A stretch of DNA of 64,000 bases. It comes from Raphanus sativus (Eukaryota; Streptophyta; Magnoliopsida; Brassicales; Brassicaceae). Of this stretch, positions 45,435 through 56,692 are shown piece by piece. The position numbers and the translations under genes are program-made. Within the stretch, counting starts at the first letter, position 1. Each line of letters begins with the position of its first letter. The notes under the pieces are model-generated. The model was not told where the DNA came from. It saw nothing but the letters and a program-made list of their open reading frames with translations, and searched no databases. The DNA is taken from contig NC_079516.1 in NCBI RefSeq assembly GCF_000801105.2, forward strand, positions 29,425,643 to 29,489,642, written 5' to 3'.

Positions 45435-46790
45435 TGATATACCATGGATTTTACCCGTTTTTAACCATGGTATACTAGTATTTTATTATATATTTAATCT
45501 GTTTTCTAGTCTGTTAGGTATGTTTTCAGGTTCAGGAGCATTTCGTGAGAAAGTGATGTTTTTGGAGCATTTTGGAGTACAAGAGATGATACACCCGAGT
45601 TGACCATTCAAGACTAAGTCGGAAGTCAACATTGCGATTACAATCGATCGATACTCATCCTGGGTCGTCGATCGATGCAGCTGAGAAGATCCGCGTACTA
45701 TAAGATTATAATCTATCGATACACATTCAGTGTTGTCGAGCGATATCGAGGACGAAATGGTTTAGCCGACTTCACCAAGACTTCACCAAATTACGAGATT
45801 GCCCCTGACGAGTTTTTAACCTAATGGAAATGCTTAAATACTCCTGCAAAGTCTTTTTGACGGCATGTTTTGAAACCCTTTGAAGCTTGAAGCTTTTCAC
45901 AACCAAAGCAGAGAGTGTGAGAGAGAGACTAGAGTTTTATTTGTTTGAGAGAGATTGGAGAGATTTCTCATCTCATTTTGTTTTTCTACTTTATTCTATC
46001 TATGCAATTCTTTCATCTATCTATTGTTATGAATTGTTTAGCTATGTCTGAGTAGTCTACTTGTTAGATCTAGGGTTTAAATAGGTTTGTGGGATTAGCC
46101 CCAAGCTATAATTGCTAAGTTGTGATACTCATCAAATGGATTGTACCATATGCTTGTTTTAGAGTAGCTAACTAGAACATAGATCACTAGGATCTTAGAT
46201 TATCTTGAATTATCCATTTGAGCGATGCATGTTTCCCGTTGAGAAGAACGACAGTTCCTCCTTGAGACCTCGCGGTCATATTCGGTTCGCGCCTAGGCAG
46301 ATCTAGAAGCCGTCGATCGATACCCTACTGGTAAATCGATCGGCGCCGCGAAAGGTGTATCGCTCGATATCTCAAAAGGATATCGACCGACTCTTTTTCT
46401 GTGTCATCATGCGAAAGGTGTGGCCAGAGATCTAGATATTTTAACCAGTGATTCATTCACATATATTAAGCGGCTGAGATCTATAGTATCATGCAAGAAA
46501 CTTATTAAAGCATTTATAGAGATTATAATCTCCATCCCTGAATAGAAACCCTATGTCTAGCACTCTTTATCCCATTTAAACAACTCTTCATATTGTTAGT
46601 TGGAGCAACTGCCTTGCTCATTTTAGGATTTGTTATTATTATTTCTATCATATAAACCAACCTTGCCTAGGATTGATTAGTAGATTTTATTTAATTGGTT
46701 CCCTAGCTCCTCGTGATTCGATCCCTAAGTACTACAGCTGTACCTCTTATTTGAGAGAGTAAGCTCTACTGGGTAATTTGAGCACTATCA
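45435..46790 (+). repeat. 5' LTR of copy B
   Basis: 1356 bp. The first ~50 bp form a palindrome (TATACCATGG...CCATGGTATA). Paired ATCGATCGAT blocks occur near 45650-45675 and again near 45715-45745 and 46315-46340. Confidence 0.93.
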
Positions 46791-46794
46791 AATT

Positions 46795-46812
46795 TGGCGC
46801 CGTTGCCGGGGA
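46795..46812 (+). other. Primer-binding site of copy B (tRNA-Asp)
   Basis: TGGCGCCGTTGCCGGGGA, identical to the copy A site, four bases after the LTR. Confidence 0.9.
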
Positions 46813-46906
46813 GCTTTGATCGCCATTAGATTTAATCTTATTAATCTTAGGTTTTTCTTCTACCCCCTTTCTTATTTAAATTTTTCTTTCTTGTCTTTTC
46901 AGGTAC

Positions 46907-49900
46907 ATGCCCAGCAGTACCAGAAGCAACAAGGGAAATCAACTATTATTCTCAGAGGATCCTGCACACTTGGAACGCTCAATCCGCAAAGACCTACGCT
47001 CCGCATCGATCGATAGAACCGCATTACCGTCTACTGATACTCACGTTCAACAGTCGACCGACACTCCGACAGCACCGTCGACCGATACCGTTGACCGATC
47101 TACATCGATCGATACTTCTAACCGTATACCGATCGACACTACTCCGCGAAGCATGGTCGCGATTGTCATTCTCACGCAGGGCGAGAATGGAAACCTGTAT
47201 GACCAAGATGGTCATCTGCGTAATGCAACAGGTCAGAAACTAGATGCACAGGGAAACATAATCCCTGAAACTGAAGCTGAGGCTACAGGAGAAGCTCAAA
47301 CACGATCGTTGGCAGACTATAACCGTCCAGACGAGTACTACACCAACAGATCAGCTATTCGACATCCAGAGATTCAGAAGCCGAACTTCGAGCTCAAGCC
47401 TCAGTACTACTCTCTCGTGTCTCAGATACCTTATTCTGGGCAATCACACGAGCATCCTATGGACCATCTGGAGAGGTTCGAGGATCTTATCGCTGCTATT
47501 CGTATGGATTGAGTCCCCGAGGACTACCTACTCTGCAAGCTCTTCAAATACTCACTGATTGGAGAAGCTTCGCACTGGCTCAAGCAGCTACCTACAGGAT
47601 CACTGACATCCTGGGCCGACATAAAAAACGCCTTCCTGCGTAATTTCTTTGATGAGGCACGCGCTGAAGACTTAAGGAGCAAAATAGCCACTTTCGCGCA
47701 AAAGCCTAGTGAGACTTTTAAAGACGCGTGGATAAGATTCAAGTTCTTCCAGCGAGACTGTCCACACCATGGATTCAATGAAGTGCAGCTGTTAAGCACT
47801 TTTTACAGAGGTATCGCCTTAAGGTATCAGATGGCTCTTGATACTGCTAGTGAGGAGAACTTCAACACTAGGAATCCAAGAGAGGCTGTGAGACTTATTG
47901 AGAACCTAGCCAACAACAGCAGCACCAAGAACACTGACTCTGACAAGAAGAAATCGGTTGCAGCAATAGGTGAAGACCAGATGAATGAAGTCAGAACCAA
48001 GATAGATGCTTTACATGCTTTTCTGGGACAACCAGTCTGCTCAGCTGAAGAAGGAGAGGCTAGAGAGGATGATACAGAGGAAGATGTGAACTACATTGGA
48101 GGTACTGGATTTCAAAGATATGGAAACCAGAGTGGAAACAGAAACTTTTTTGGCAGTAGTCAGAAGAGTAACTACAACCAGAGTTCACTGTATCAGAAAC
48201 CCTTCACCAACACAAGGAACTACGGCAACTCAGCTTACCAAAACCCACCACCACCCACCCAAGAGAGTAAGTTTGATGCCATGATTGATAGAGTTCTGGA
48301 AGGTCAGCAGAAGCTTACAGTAGACTTCAATGGGAAGATTGATTCTGTTTTTAACAATCTGACCACGAGGATAGATACCATCTGCACTCAAGTTAAGAAA
48401 CTTGAGACACATATTGTCCAAACTGAAGACTCTATCATGAGGATTGGAACTTCTAAGGAAGTAGGGGAAGGAAATAGGAGACACCACGTCAATGCTATCA
48501 TAGATGATGATTTCTGGCAAGTGGTGAAACAGGAGAAGCTACAAGAAGGAGACTTTGAAGTGGAAAGTTCGCTAAGTCTCGGTGGATCACAATGGTGTCG
48601 ATCGACACCAACTAGTCCACATCGATCGACATCGACGATGTCTTATTCGGACACGCTTGCAGACTGCAACGCGGTTAGGACTTTGACACATGCTGAGTTC
48701 ACGGCTTCTCATCCATACCCGCCCACCCACACCTACGAAGATATCGACCGACGAGACGAGCCACTCATCGATCGACACAATAAAGAGAACCGTATCGATC
48801 GATCCTATTCTCCACATATCGATCGACACGCACCTCTTATATACCGAGTGCAACTACCATCGATAGACAGCAACCGAATCAATGCACTCAGACCCACACC
48901 GAAACCACAAGCTATCCCTACCGAAATAACTAGTAACCCATCAGACACTACACCTACATCAGAAGTAACTGAAAAAAGAAGGTTAAGGAGTCGGAAGGAG
49001 AAGATTCCTAAGAACCTTAAGAGGGAAGCTAATGAAAAGGAGATTGATGGTTTCACTAAAAGAGTTATCGGAATCCCACCAGAGAAACCTTTTGAGGAGG
49101 TTTATTTCACAAAGAGATTGTGGATGTTCTTCAGAGAAACAAGGGAGACTGAAACTGACATTAGGAGAAGGTTTGACAACGTCAGAGAAGAGATCAGGAA
49201 AAGGATTACTTTGCTAAAGAAGAGTGATCCTGGGAAGTTTGCAATACCCTGTGTGGTACAAGGTATTGAATTTCCTCACGCACTATGTGACACTGGTTCA
49301 TCAGTCAGCATTTTACCAAAGGTCATGGCAGACCATCTGGGCCTGCAAGTAGAGCCTTCACCACAGATCTTTACTTTCGTGGATTACTCTCAGAGAAACT
49401 CTGGAGGCTTCATCAAAGACCTAGAGGTACACATTGGTGATGCTATCGTCCCTGTGGATTTTCATGTCCTAGACATTAAGTTAAATTGGAACTCTTCCCT
49501 CTTACTTGGAAGAGCATTTATGGCTACAGTAGGAGCCATATGTGACATGAAGACCAACAGGATGTGCTTGACTATGATAGATCCAGATATCCACTACGAC
49601 CATGTCAAGCTTGACAAACCACCAGCCAAATTAGTGGTAAAGGAAGATGATACTGGTATCATCGCAGTTTGTCATTGTGAAGTTGAATACGAGACAGAGT
49701 ACTCGGGATCGATCGACAGTACTTTGACGTCATCGATCGACACATTCAAGTCAGAGGAGATCGACAACAACTATGGATCATCGATCGACAGAGACCCACC
49801 GGATGATGAACTCGATCTATCAGATCATTGCTACCCGAATTTCGCCATCCCACCCAACCGAAAGCAAGATGATTACTCAATAAGGAGTTGGGCATATAGC

Positions 49901-52276
49901 GGATTTCATGAGAGTTTTGCAGTAGACACAGCCACCTCTTTCCACAGTGGAGACCACAGTGAAGAATATGATGAAGACTATTGGGAAGAGAGAGCTTGGG
50001 AAATCTACTTGGAGAATGACAGATTTGCACCACAATCGATCGACAACAAACGCCCACTATCGATCGATTATCTACTTCATCCAGCAAAACGACATCGTCC
50101 ATCGATCGACATTGCCAGTATAATATCGATCGATATTAACCCGGACGACTTAAAGGACAAAATTGGAATTTCATCGATTAGGGCAACACATGGGTATAAA
50201 AGGTTTACGACCCAAGCCACGAAAATTCAAAACTTTTCACCTTCTACCCAGCAGCTTCCAGCATTCAGAGATTCAGCAATGGAAGACTGCAACAACATGT
50301 TCAATCGCTCGAACAGTGCAGCTAGACGTGCACCATCGATCGCCACCACCACACACCCATCGATCGACACCTTCAACAGAGCTCAACCGAGATCTCATGA
50401 ACCTTATGATATCAGGAATGTTTCACTAACACCTGATGAATTTGGAATTTTCAGGGACACAGATGGCTATGCAAGAGCTATGGATGGAAGAGTTCTGCAC
50501 ATAACCAGAGAAGACATAGCAGACATCCTCCAAGTTGCCAATGGACCAGAAAACCTGTTCACACAGCAACGTAGCCATCCAAACATCCTACAACATGTCC
50601 AGGACAACCACAACACCAACACAAGGGAGGATCCAGTTCCTCAACACTTCGGTCCACCTCGACATTCACAATCGATCGACATCCTTTCAACACCGTCGAT
50701 CGACGGCGGATATCCAGGATCGATCGACAGACCGAGAGTCTGATCGCCCGACAGACGACTGGAGTTTGGACGACGTGCCTTCACTACCGATGGATCCAGG
50801 AGATTCAAGTGGGAGGCTAAGGATGAATATGGTGTCTACAGAGATGAGTTCGGCTATGATAAAGGAGTTGATGGTGAAATCATCCATGTTACCAAGGAGC
50901 AAGTAAAGAGACTTTTGGATAGAGCATCCCTTTTTCACAAAGGTTGCTTACAACTTCCAATACACACACGCCCTTCCCATGCATACACACCACCACCAGT
51001 GCCCTACAGTAGAGAGGAGGTAGATGATATGGTGACTGATGTATGGAGAGCTCAGGCGCACCTTGAGGCAAACATGCGCACATTGGTGGAAGACACTTTC
51101 CAGCCTTTGGATGTCAATTACAAAGACTTCCAGAATGATATGGCTGAGATAAGAGTGGAGCTTGGAAACATATTAACCACGCTTGAGAAAGAGGCTACGC
51201 CACCAGTATCGACCGATAGAGTACATGTACCATCGATCGACATCGGCAAGACTACATCCATGGACCGACCGGAATGTTCATCACCTAAGAAAGATGAATG
51301 GGAGATTGCTTACATCAATACACGGATTGGAGACGTCTACAGCCCTCTCAACAACAATGTCGAATGGTTAAGCAAGAGGATCGACCTTCTACAGAAAGAG
51401 TTGGACACAATTCGCCAGAATGATCAAGCTCAGAATGCCACTTTTTCATCGATCGACACATATACTTCATCATCGATCGACAAAAGGTTCGCAGAACTGG
51501 AAGATAGGATGAAAGCGTATGTAAGAAAACATGAACTCTTCAGTTCCCCTATCCTGCGATGCCAACACACAATGTCACGGCAGCTGAAAAAGTTAGAAAG
51601 AGACATGAGCATTGTTCAGGTTTATATTGATCTCCGTGACAGCTACGAAGCATCGATCGACAGGCCTCGACCAACGTCGATCGACACCGAACCACCACCA
51701 GCGAAGAGAATATGCACTGCAGCAGAAGTTGATGATATCAAAGATCAGCTTTACGAAACCATGAATTCTATGGAGGAGAGACTCACAGAAAGAAGTGATC
51801 ACATTGAGGAGACTCTCAATGCAAGAGTGACCAATCTTTGCAGAGCTACTGGTCTCTTGAAGAATGAGATACGCACTATGCAGAGCAATCTTGAGTACCA
51901 AGGCCAACGTTCAGAATCGATCGACAAATCTGACACGGAGTCGATCGACAGTGATCCCAGCGAAGCGACCGACATACCAATTGTGGCACCGATCGATACC
52001 ACCGCCGTGGCCGACAAGGATCAACAAACTCAGGACCAACACGCAAAAGACCAACATGCCGAACTAAGTGCGCATTCAAGATTTGATTTCCACCAGCATC
52101 AGTTAGACACAGAAGATTTGGTCCGAAGGTTGCAAGTAATCAAAGCCGATTTAGCAAAGATATCTCCTAGATGGACAAGATCAGGTGATGCCACAAGAAG
52201 CTTCACAGCCTCTGAGTCCAAAGATGAGGAAAGTGTTTGTCCACCAGCGAACAAAAACCCTCACTGCACCCCATGA
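46907..52276 (+). pseudogene. Athila-like gag-protease polyprotein with long Ser-Ile-Asp-rich extension, two TGA stops
   Basis: One frame of 1790 codons, interrupted only by TGA at 47510-47512 (GGA in copy A) and TGA at 50741-50743. Order: N-terminal MPSSTRSNKG; gag core (QIPYSGQSHEHPMDHL to FYRGIALRYQMALD, about 47400-47840); Gln/Asn/Tyr-rich stretch; hinge IPKNLKREANEKEIDGF; aspartic protease ALCDTGSSVSILPKVMADHL (about 49275); Ser-Ile-Asp-rich linker; two related modules, DEFGIFRDTDGYARAMDG...HITRED (about 50437-50520) and DEYGVYRDEFGYDKGVDG...HVTKEQ (about 50825-50905); and a coiled-coil-like C-terminal part (RKHELFSSPILRCQ, LKKLERDMSIVQ). No RT or integrase follows. The role of the region after the protease is unknown. 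Confidence 0.88.
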
Positions 52277-53637
52277 GTCACTCACCTACCACAGTCAAGC
52301 TAAATGACTTTAACCAAGCGCTGAGTGGGAGGTAACCCACTATTAGGTTTTCTTTTTCTTTATTCTATTTTATTTTCTTTTTGCTTTTACTTTTTCGATT
52401 TTATTTTGCAGTTTTTATTTAAGATCCAAGTAGAATGATAATTCCATCGACCGACATTCACCATTCATATCGCTCGACACCACACGACCATTACTAACGA
52501 TCGACGTAGACCACTACGAATTGATCAACATCTTGTCGATCAGGTTTATTCATTCTAACTTGTTATATTTATTATGTTTTATTTATTTACCTCACCACCG
52601 GATGTTACACTGGGACAGTGTAATTTAAGTCTGGGGGGGGGAGTTTACTAATATGTGTTTTTATTTTAGTTTTTATTAATATGTTTTTCAAAATTATTTT
52701 TCGCATAAGTATTAAATAGGAACATTGATATGGATTATTATTTGATTGTCTGACCACTCTTTAGCACCATTCTAGATTACTAATTGCAGATAGTACTAAA
52801 GATGCTAAAGATGCTAAAGTGGATCAACTTGCTATCTATATTCACTAGCTAAGATTGTTTGAAGGAACCAAAGCTGACCTCCAACACTAATACTGACTTA
52901 TTTGCTTGTCTTGGGGACTTGGATATCACTGGATCGCAATCCTCTTACAAGTCTGGAAGGTAAAAAATCTGTGTGTTTCTGGTTCCCTTCCTTCGCTCTC
53001 TTCGGCATCTCAAGATCTAAGTTTATAAGAAAAGATTGATATGATTTCTTGAGAAGCAGAGGGTATAGGAGTGTTCCTGCGATCCCAGTATTCTAAATCT
53101 CAAGGATGATCACACATTGTGGAAACGAGGGATAGGTAAATTACCTGTGACCCCATTATTCGCTACACTTTGTCAAAATGTATGAGTTACAATGCAATGT
53201 CAATGAGATGGACTAGATGATCTATGTGGCATCGAAACCTGTTGAAATTGAAACTAATAAGAGATTCAGTGAAGAGAGAAGAGGGGAGAAATGAACCAGA
53301 GAAGACTACCTGTGTGTTCAGATACTTGTTTGAGTTGAATCCATGTGTTCTTTGATCGATACTCCCAAGGTAAAGCCTGCACTTTATTTTATGTTAGAAA
53401 TGAGGTTAGTAGAGGGGAATGTCAGATGAGAATTGCTAAGTTGTTGACTAGATGAGTTTAGTTGCTAAGCTAGGATAAGGCATGATGAACTTCTGTGATT
53501 AGGATTTTAGACATGAATTGCAAACCCATAGAGTGATGACTTCAATATATTGAATCCTTGAGTTCCTGCTATTTCCAAACTTTTCCAAAGACTACTGTTT
53601 TTGCTTGAGGACAAGCAAGGAGTAAGTCTGGGGGAGT
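52277..53637 (+). other. Non-coding 3' region of copy B, with polypurine tracts
   Basis: 1.36 kb between the polyprotein stop and the 3' LTR with no coding domain. An internal G-rich tract (AGTCTGGGGGGGGGA, about 52630) and the terminal one (AAGTCTGGGGGAGT, about 53624-53637) share the same leader and recall the doubled polypurine tracts of Athila-type elements. The terminal tract directly abuts the LTR. Confidence 0.7.
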
Positions 53638-54969
53638 TGATATACCATGGATTTTACCCGTTTTTAACCATGGTATACTAGTATTTTATTATATATTTAA
53701 TCTGTTTTCTAGTCTGTTAGGTATGTTTTCAGGTTCTGGAGCATTTCGTGAGAAAGTGATGTTTTTGGAGCATTTTTGGAGTACAAGAGATGATACACCC
53801 GAGTTGACCATTCAAGACTAAGTCGGAAGTCAACATTGCGATTACAATCGATCGATACTCATCCTGAGTCGTCGATCGATGTGCAGCTGAGAAGATCCGC
53901 GTACTAGAAGAGATTAAATCGATCGATACACATTCAGTGTTGTCGATCGATATCGAGGACGAAATGGTTTAGCCGACTTCACCAAGACTTCACCAACTTA
54001 CGAGATTGCCCCTGACGAGTTTTTTAAACCTAATGGAAATGCTTAAATACTCCTGCAAAGTCTTTTTGACGGCAAGTTTTGAAACCCTTTGAAGCTTGAA
54101 GCTTTTCACAACCAAAGCAGAGAGTGTGAGAGAGAGACTAGAGTTTTATTTGTTTGAGAGAGATTGGAGAGATTTCTCATCTCTTTTTGTATTTCTACTT
54201 TTATTCTATCTATGCAATTCTTTCATCTATCTATTGTTATGAATTGTTTAGCTATGTCTGAGTAGTCTACTTGTTAGATCTAGGGTTTAAATAAGTTTGT
54301 GGGATTAGCCCAAGCTATAATTGCTAAGTTGTGATACTCATCAAATGGATTGTACCCTATGCTTGTTTTAGATTAGCTAACTAGAACATAGATCACTAGG
54401 ATCTTAGATTATCTTGAATTATCCATTTGAGCGATGCTTGTTTCCCGTTGAGAAGAACGACAGTTCCTCCTTGAGACCTCGCGGTCATATTCGGTTCGCG
54501 CCTAGGCAGATCTAGAAGCCGTCGATCGATACCGATACTGGTATATCTCAAAAGGATATCGACCGACTCTTTTTCTGTGTCATCATGCGAAAGGTGTGGT
54601 CAGAGATCTAAATATTTTAACCAGTGATTCATTCACATATGTTAAGCGGCGAGATCTAGAGTATCTATAGCAAGTCTAATGCAAGCATTTTATAGAGCAT
54701 TATATCAGTCCCCTGAATAGGAAACCTATGATCTCTAGCACTCTTTTATCACTTTAAACAACCATTTATATTGTTAGTTGGAGCAACTGCCTTGCTCATT
54801 TTAGGATTTGTTATTTTTATTTCTATCATATAAACCAACCTTGTCTATGATTGATTAGTAGATTTTATTTAATTGGTTCCCTAGCTCCTCGTGATTCGAT
54901 CCCTAAAGTACTACAGCTGTACCTCTTATTTGAGAAAGTAAGCTCTACTAGATAATTTGAGCACTATCA
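53638..54969 (+). repeat. 3' LTR of copy B
   Basis: 1332 bp. Matches the 5' LTR with scattered substitutions, small indels and a ~40-bp deletion near 54538 that removes an ATCGATCGGCG block. Confidence 0.93.
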
Positions 54970-55030
54970 GTAACTTATTGTCCATTTACTTCCCATTCCA
55001 CGACAATTCCAACCGAGAACTTTCAGAAAA
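54970..55030 (-). pseudogene. LINE H endonuclease N-terminus, separated by copy B
   Basis: The minus strand reads LKVLGWNCRGMGSKWTISY, the typical start of a plant LINE endonuclease. The Tyr codon lies in the GTAAC duplication, and the frame continues directly into LREIWYKY at 45434 once copy B is removed. Confidence 0.9.
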
Positions 55031-56390
55031 AAAATTAAAGTCAGCTCCATCGAGCTAAGAATTGCGGAGGTAATGATCTCCTTCCGTCCCCTATTCTTGA
55101 GCCCAGTAACCGGAACCATTTTAAATAAACCAAACCCAGCCGTGCACACTTCTCATGTCTAATAAAATTACGAAAAAACTCCAACAAACACACAAAGCTT
55201 TCAGTCCATATATAAGGTCAACCCTGTTCCCTAATAGGACAAAGGACTCCCACGTTATGGGATAAGTGTGAGTCTCCATTGCACCATTTGTTACCAAACG
55301 AATGTCAGCTACCAAAGTTTCCACCTTCCTTTTAACTGTTTTCTGTGAATAAAAACAGAACGTATATTTTATAATACTGATCCGAAAAATCATATCAACC
55401 CCCACCATTAAAAGTGAGCAATAAAAACGACCCAAGTCTGTCCAGTTATGACCAAGAAAAATACACTTGTACCCATTTACTAGCCCAAGTTTAGAACCAA
55501 TCATCCTGTTAACTCTTTTTCCATCACTGAGTCTGTTTCCTTTATCCAAAAAAACCACAAACGTAACTAGTACAAGTTTCACCCATGATAAGTAAATTAT
55601 ACAGGAGAGTAAATAAGATTCCACTGCCATTCTTGGAACTACTCTATCACCGACCTGTATCCCTTTTAACAAACACCTTCTAGTCTTTTCCATATCTGTA
55701 ACTGGTTTGATGAGATCAAGTTAAAAATTTGCAGTGCTGTAAATAGGACAGATAAAAAGATCCAGCCTCTCAGAGAACTCCAGTTGACCCACCCATTTCC
55801 AATCCTCCCACTTCGTCTCCACCATATGACCAAACACCAATATAAGCCTATATGAAACAAAAAGTACGGATGACCATAATGATTTGTGAAAACTAGAAAC
55901 AAGAAAACATAACCAAAAATTCCATTTTTATTCCCAATCTAAAACCTTGTATGGGTCACCAACCCATATTGAAACCACAGCCAGAAACAAATAAAACATA
56001 AAGCCAGAACCCAACATGGTCAGAGAGCTTGTTGAATTAATTAAATCAGCGAAACCAAAGATCACCCATCTCCTCTCTATCTTGTCTTCTGTCTTGAACT
56101 TATCCATAATCTCCTTGTCTAATGAAAAAAATCTCGTTTTGATGATAACAAAGATCATACATTTCCGCATCCATTTCGAAGATCCTAATGATGATACGCT
56201 CCCTTCACTCCCAGTATTTGCTCCGACCCACAAAATCATTCTCCGAACCAAAATGACCCTAATTGCCATAGTTCCATTTCGTCCCCGAATCCTCCCGATC
56301 TTATCATTATGCTATCGCCATCGCCGTCGCTATCACTGCTTTTAACCCTTTTTTTTTTTTTGAAAACTACATATGATATCAATTATATTA
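55031..56390 (-). other. Upstream part of LINE H, no recognisable ORF1
   Basis: In position this should hold ORF1 (nucleic-acid-binding protein) and the 5' UTR. Minus-strand frames (56269-55928, 55902-55666, 55693-55121) show no DUF4283 or zinc-knuckle sequence that I recognise. Either ORF1 has decayed or this 5' part is different or captured DNA. A-rich stretch at 56351-56362 (T-run on plus). Confidence 0.45.
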
Positions 56391-56692
56391 CTCCCTCCGT
56401 TTCATAATACTTGATGTTTTAATAAAAAATATATTTTAAAACTATATTTATATGATGTTATATGATGTTTTTACTCTAGTGCACAAAGATTAAGAAAACT
56501 ATATTTCTTTAATAAAAAATATTTTTAAAGATATAATTTTAAAATCAATTAACCAATAACAAAAAAGAACATAAAACCTAATTGGTTGAACAGTTTCCAA
56601 TAAAGTTAAAGTAACCTTAAAATCTCAAAACTTCATGTAATTTGAAACAAAATTATCCTTCTAAAACATCAACTATTATGAAACGGAGGGAG
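56391..56692. mobile_element. Stowaway MITE
   Basis: CTCCCTCCGTTTCATAATA at the left, and its inverse ending GAAACGGAGGGAG at the right, with TA on both sides (56389-56390, 56693-56694). The inverted ends extend about 30 bp (TTGATGTTTTA / TAAAACATCAA). It is 302 bp, AT-rich and non-coding, next to the LINE H 5' boundary. Confidence 0.92.

Larger units (their letters stand above)
45435..54969 (+). mobile_element. Athila-like Gypsy retrotransposon copy B, complete, lacking RT and integrase
   Basis: 9,535 bp, with LTRs of 1356 and 1332 bp beginning TGATATACC and ending ACTATCA. It is flanked by the 5-bp duplication GTAAC (45430-45434 and 54970-54974) inside LINE H. It has a tRNA-Asp primer site, one long gag-protease frame with two TGA stops, and a polypurine tract. 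No RT, RNase H or integrase sequence is present anywhere inside, so it could move only with enzymes supplied in trans. The LTRs differ at many positions, including a ~40-bp deletion near 54538, so it is not very young. Confidence 0.93.
41396..56390 (-). mobile_element. L1-type LINE H, split by Athila-like copy B
   Basis: Parts 41396-45434 and 54970-56390 together are about 5.5 kb. It ends on the minus strand in a poly-A run (T-run at about 41391-41400). A long direct repeat flanks it: GTTTATATGTCGAGAAATGT at 41373 and GTTTAAATGTCGAGAAATGT at 56696, about 22 bp with one mismatch, as expected for LINE insertion. Endonuclease, reverse transcriptase, zf-RVT and RNase H domains are all recognisable but broken by several frameshifts. 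It is inactive. Confidence 0.88.

Noticed and set aside
50915..52276. Separate env-like gene of the Athila-type element
   Set aside because: It is in the same frame as the upstream polyprotein and separated only by one TGA. It shows coiled-coil-like and Ser-Ile-Asp-rich sequence, with no signal peptide or transmembrane segment.
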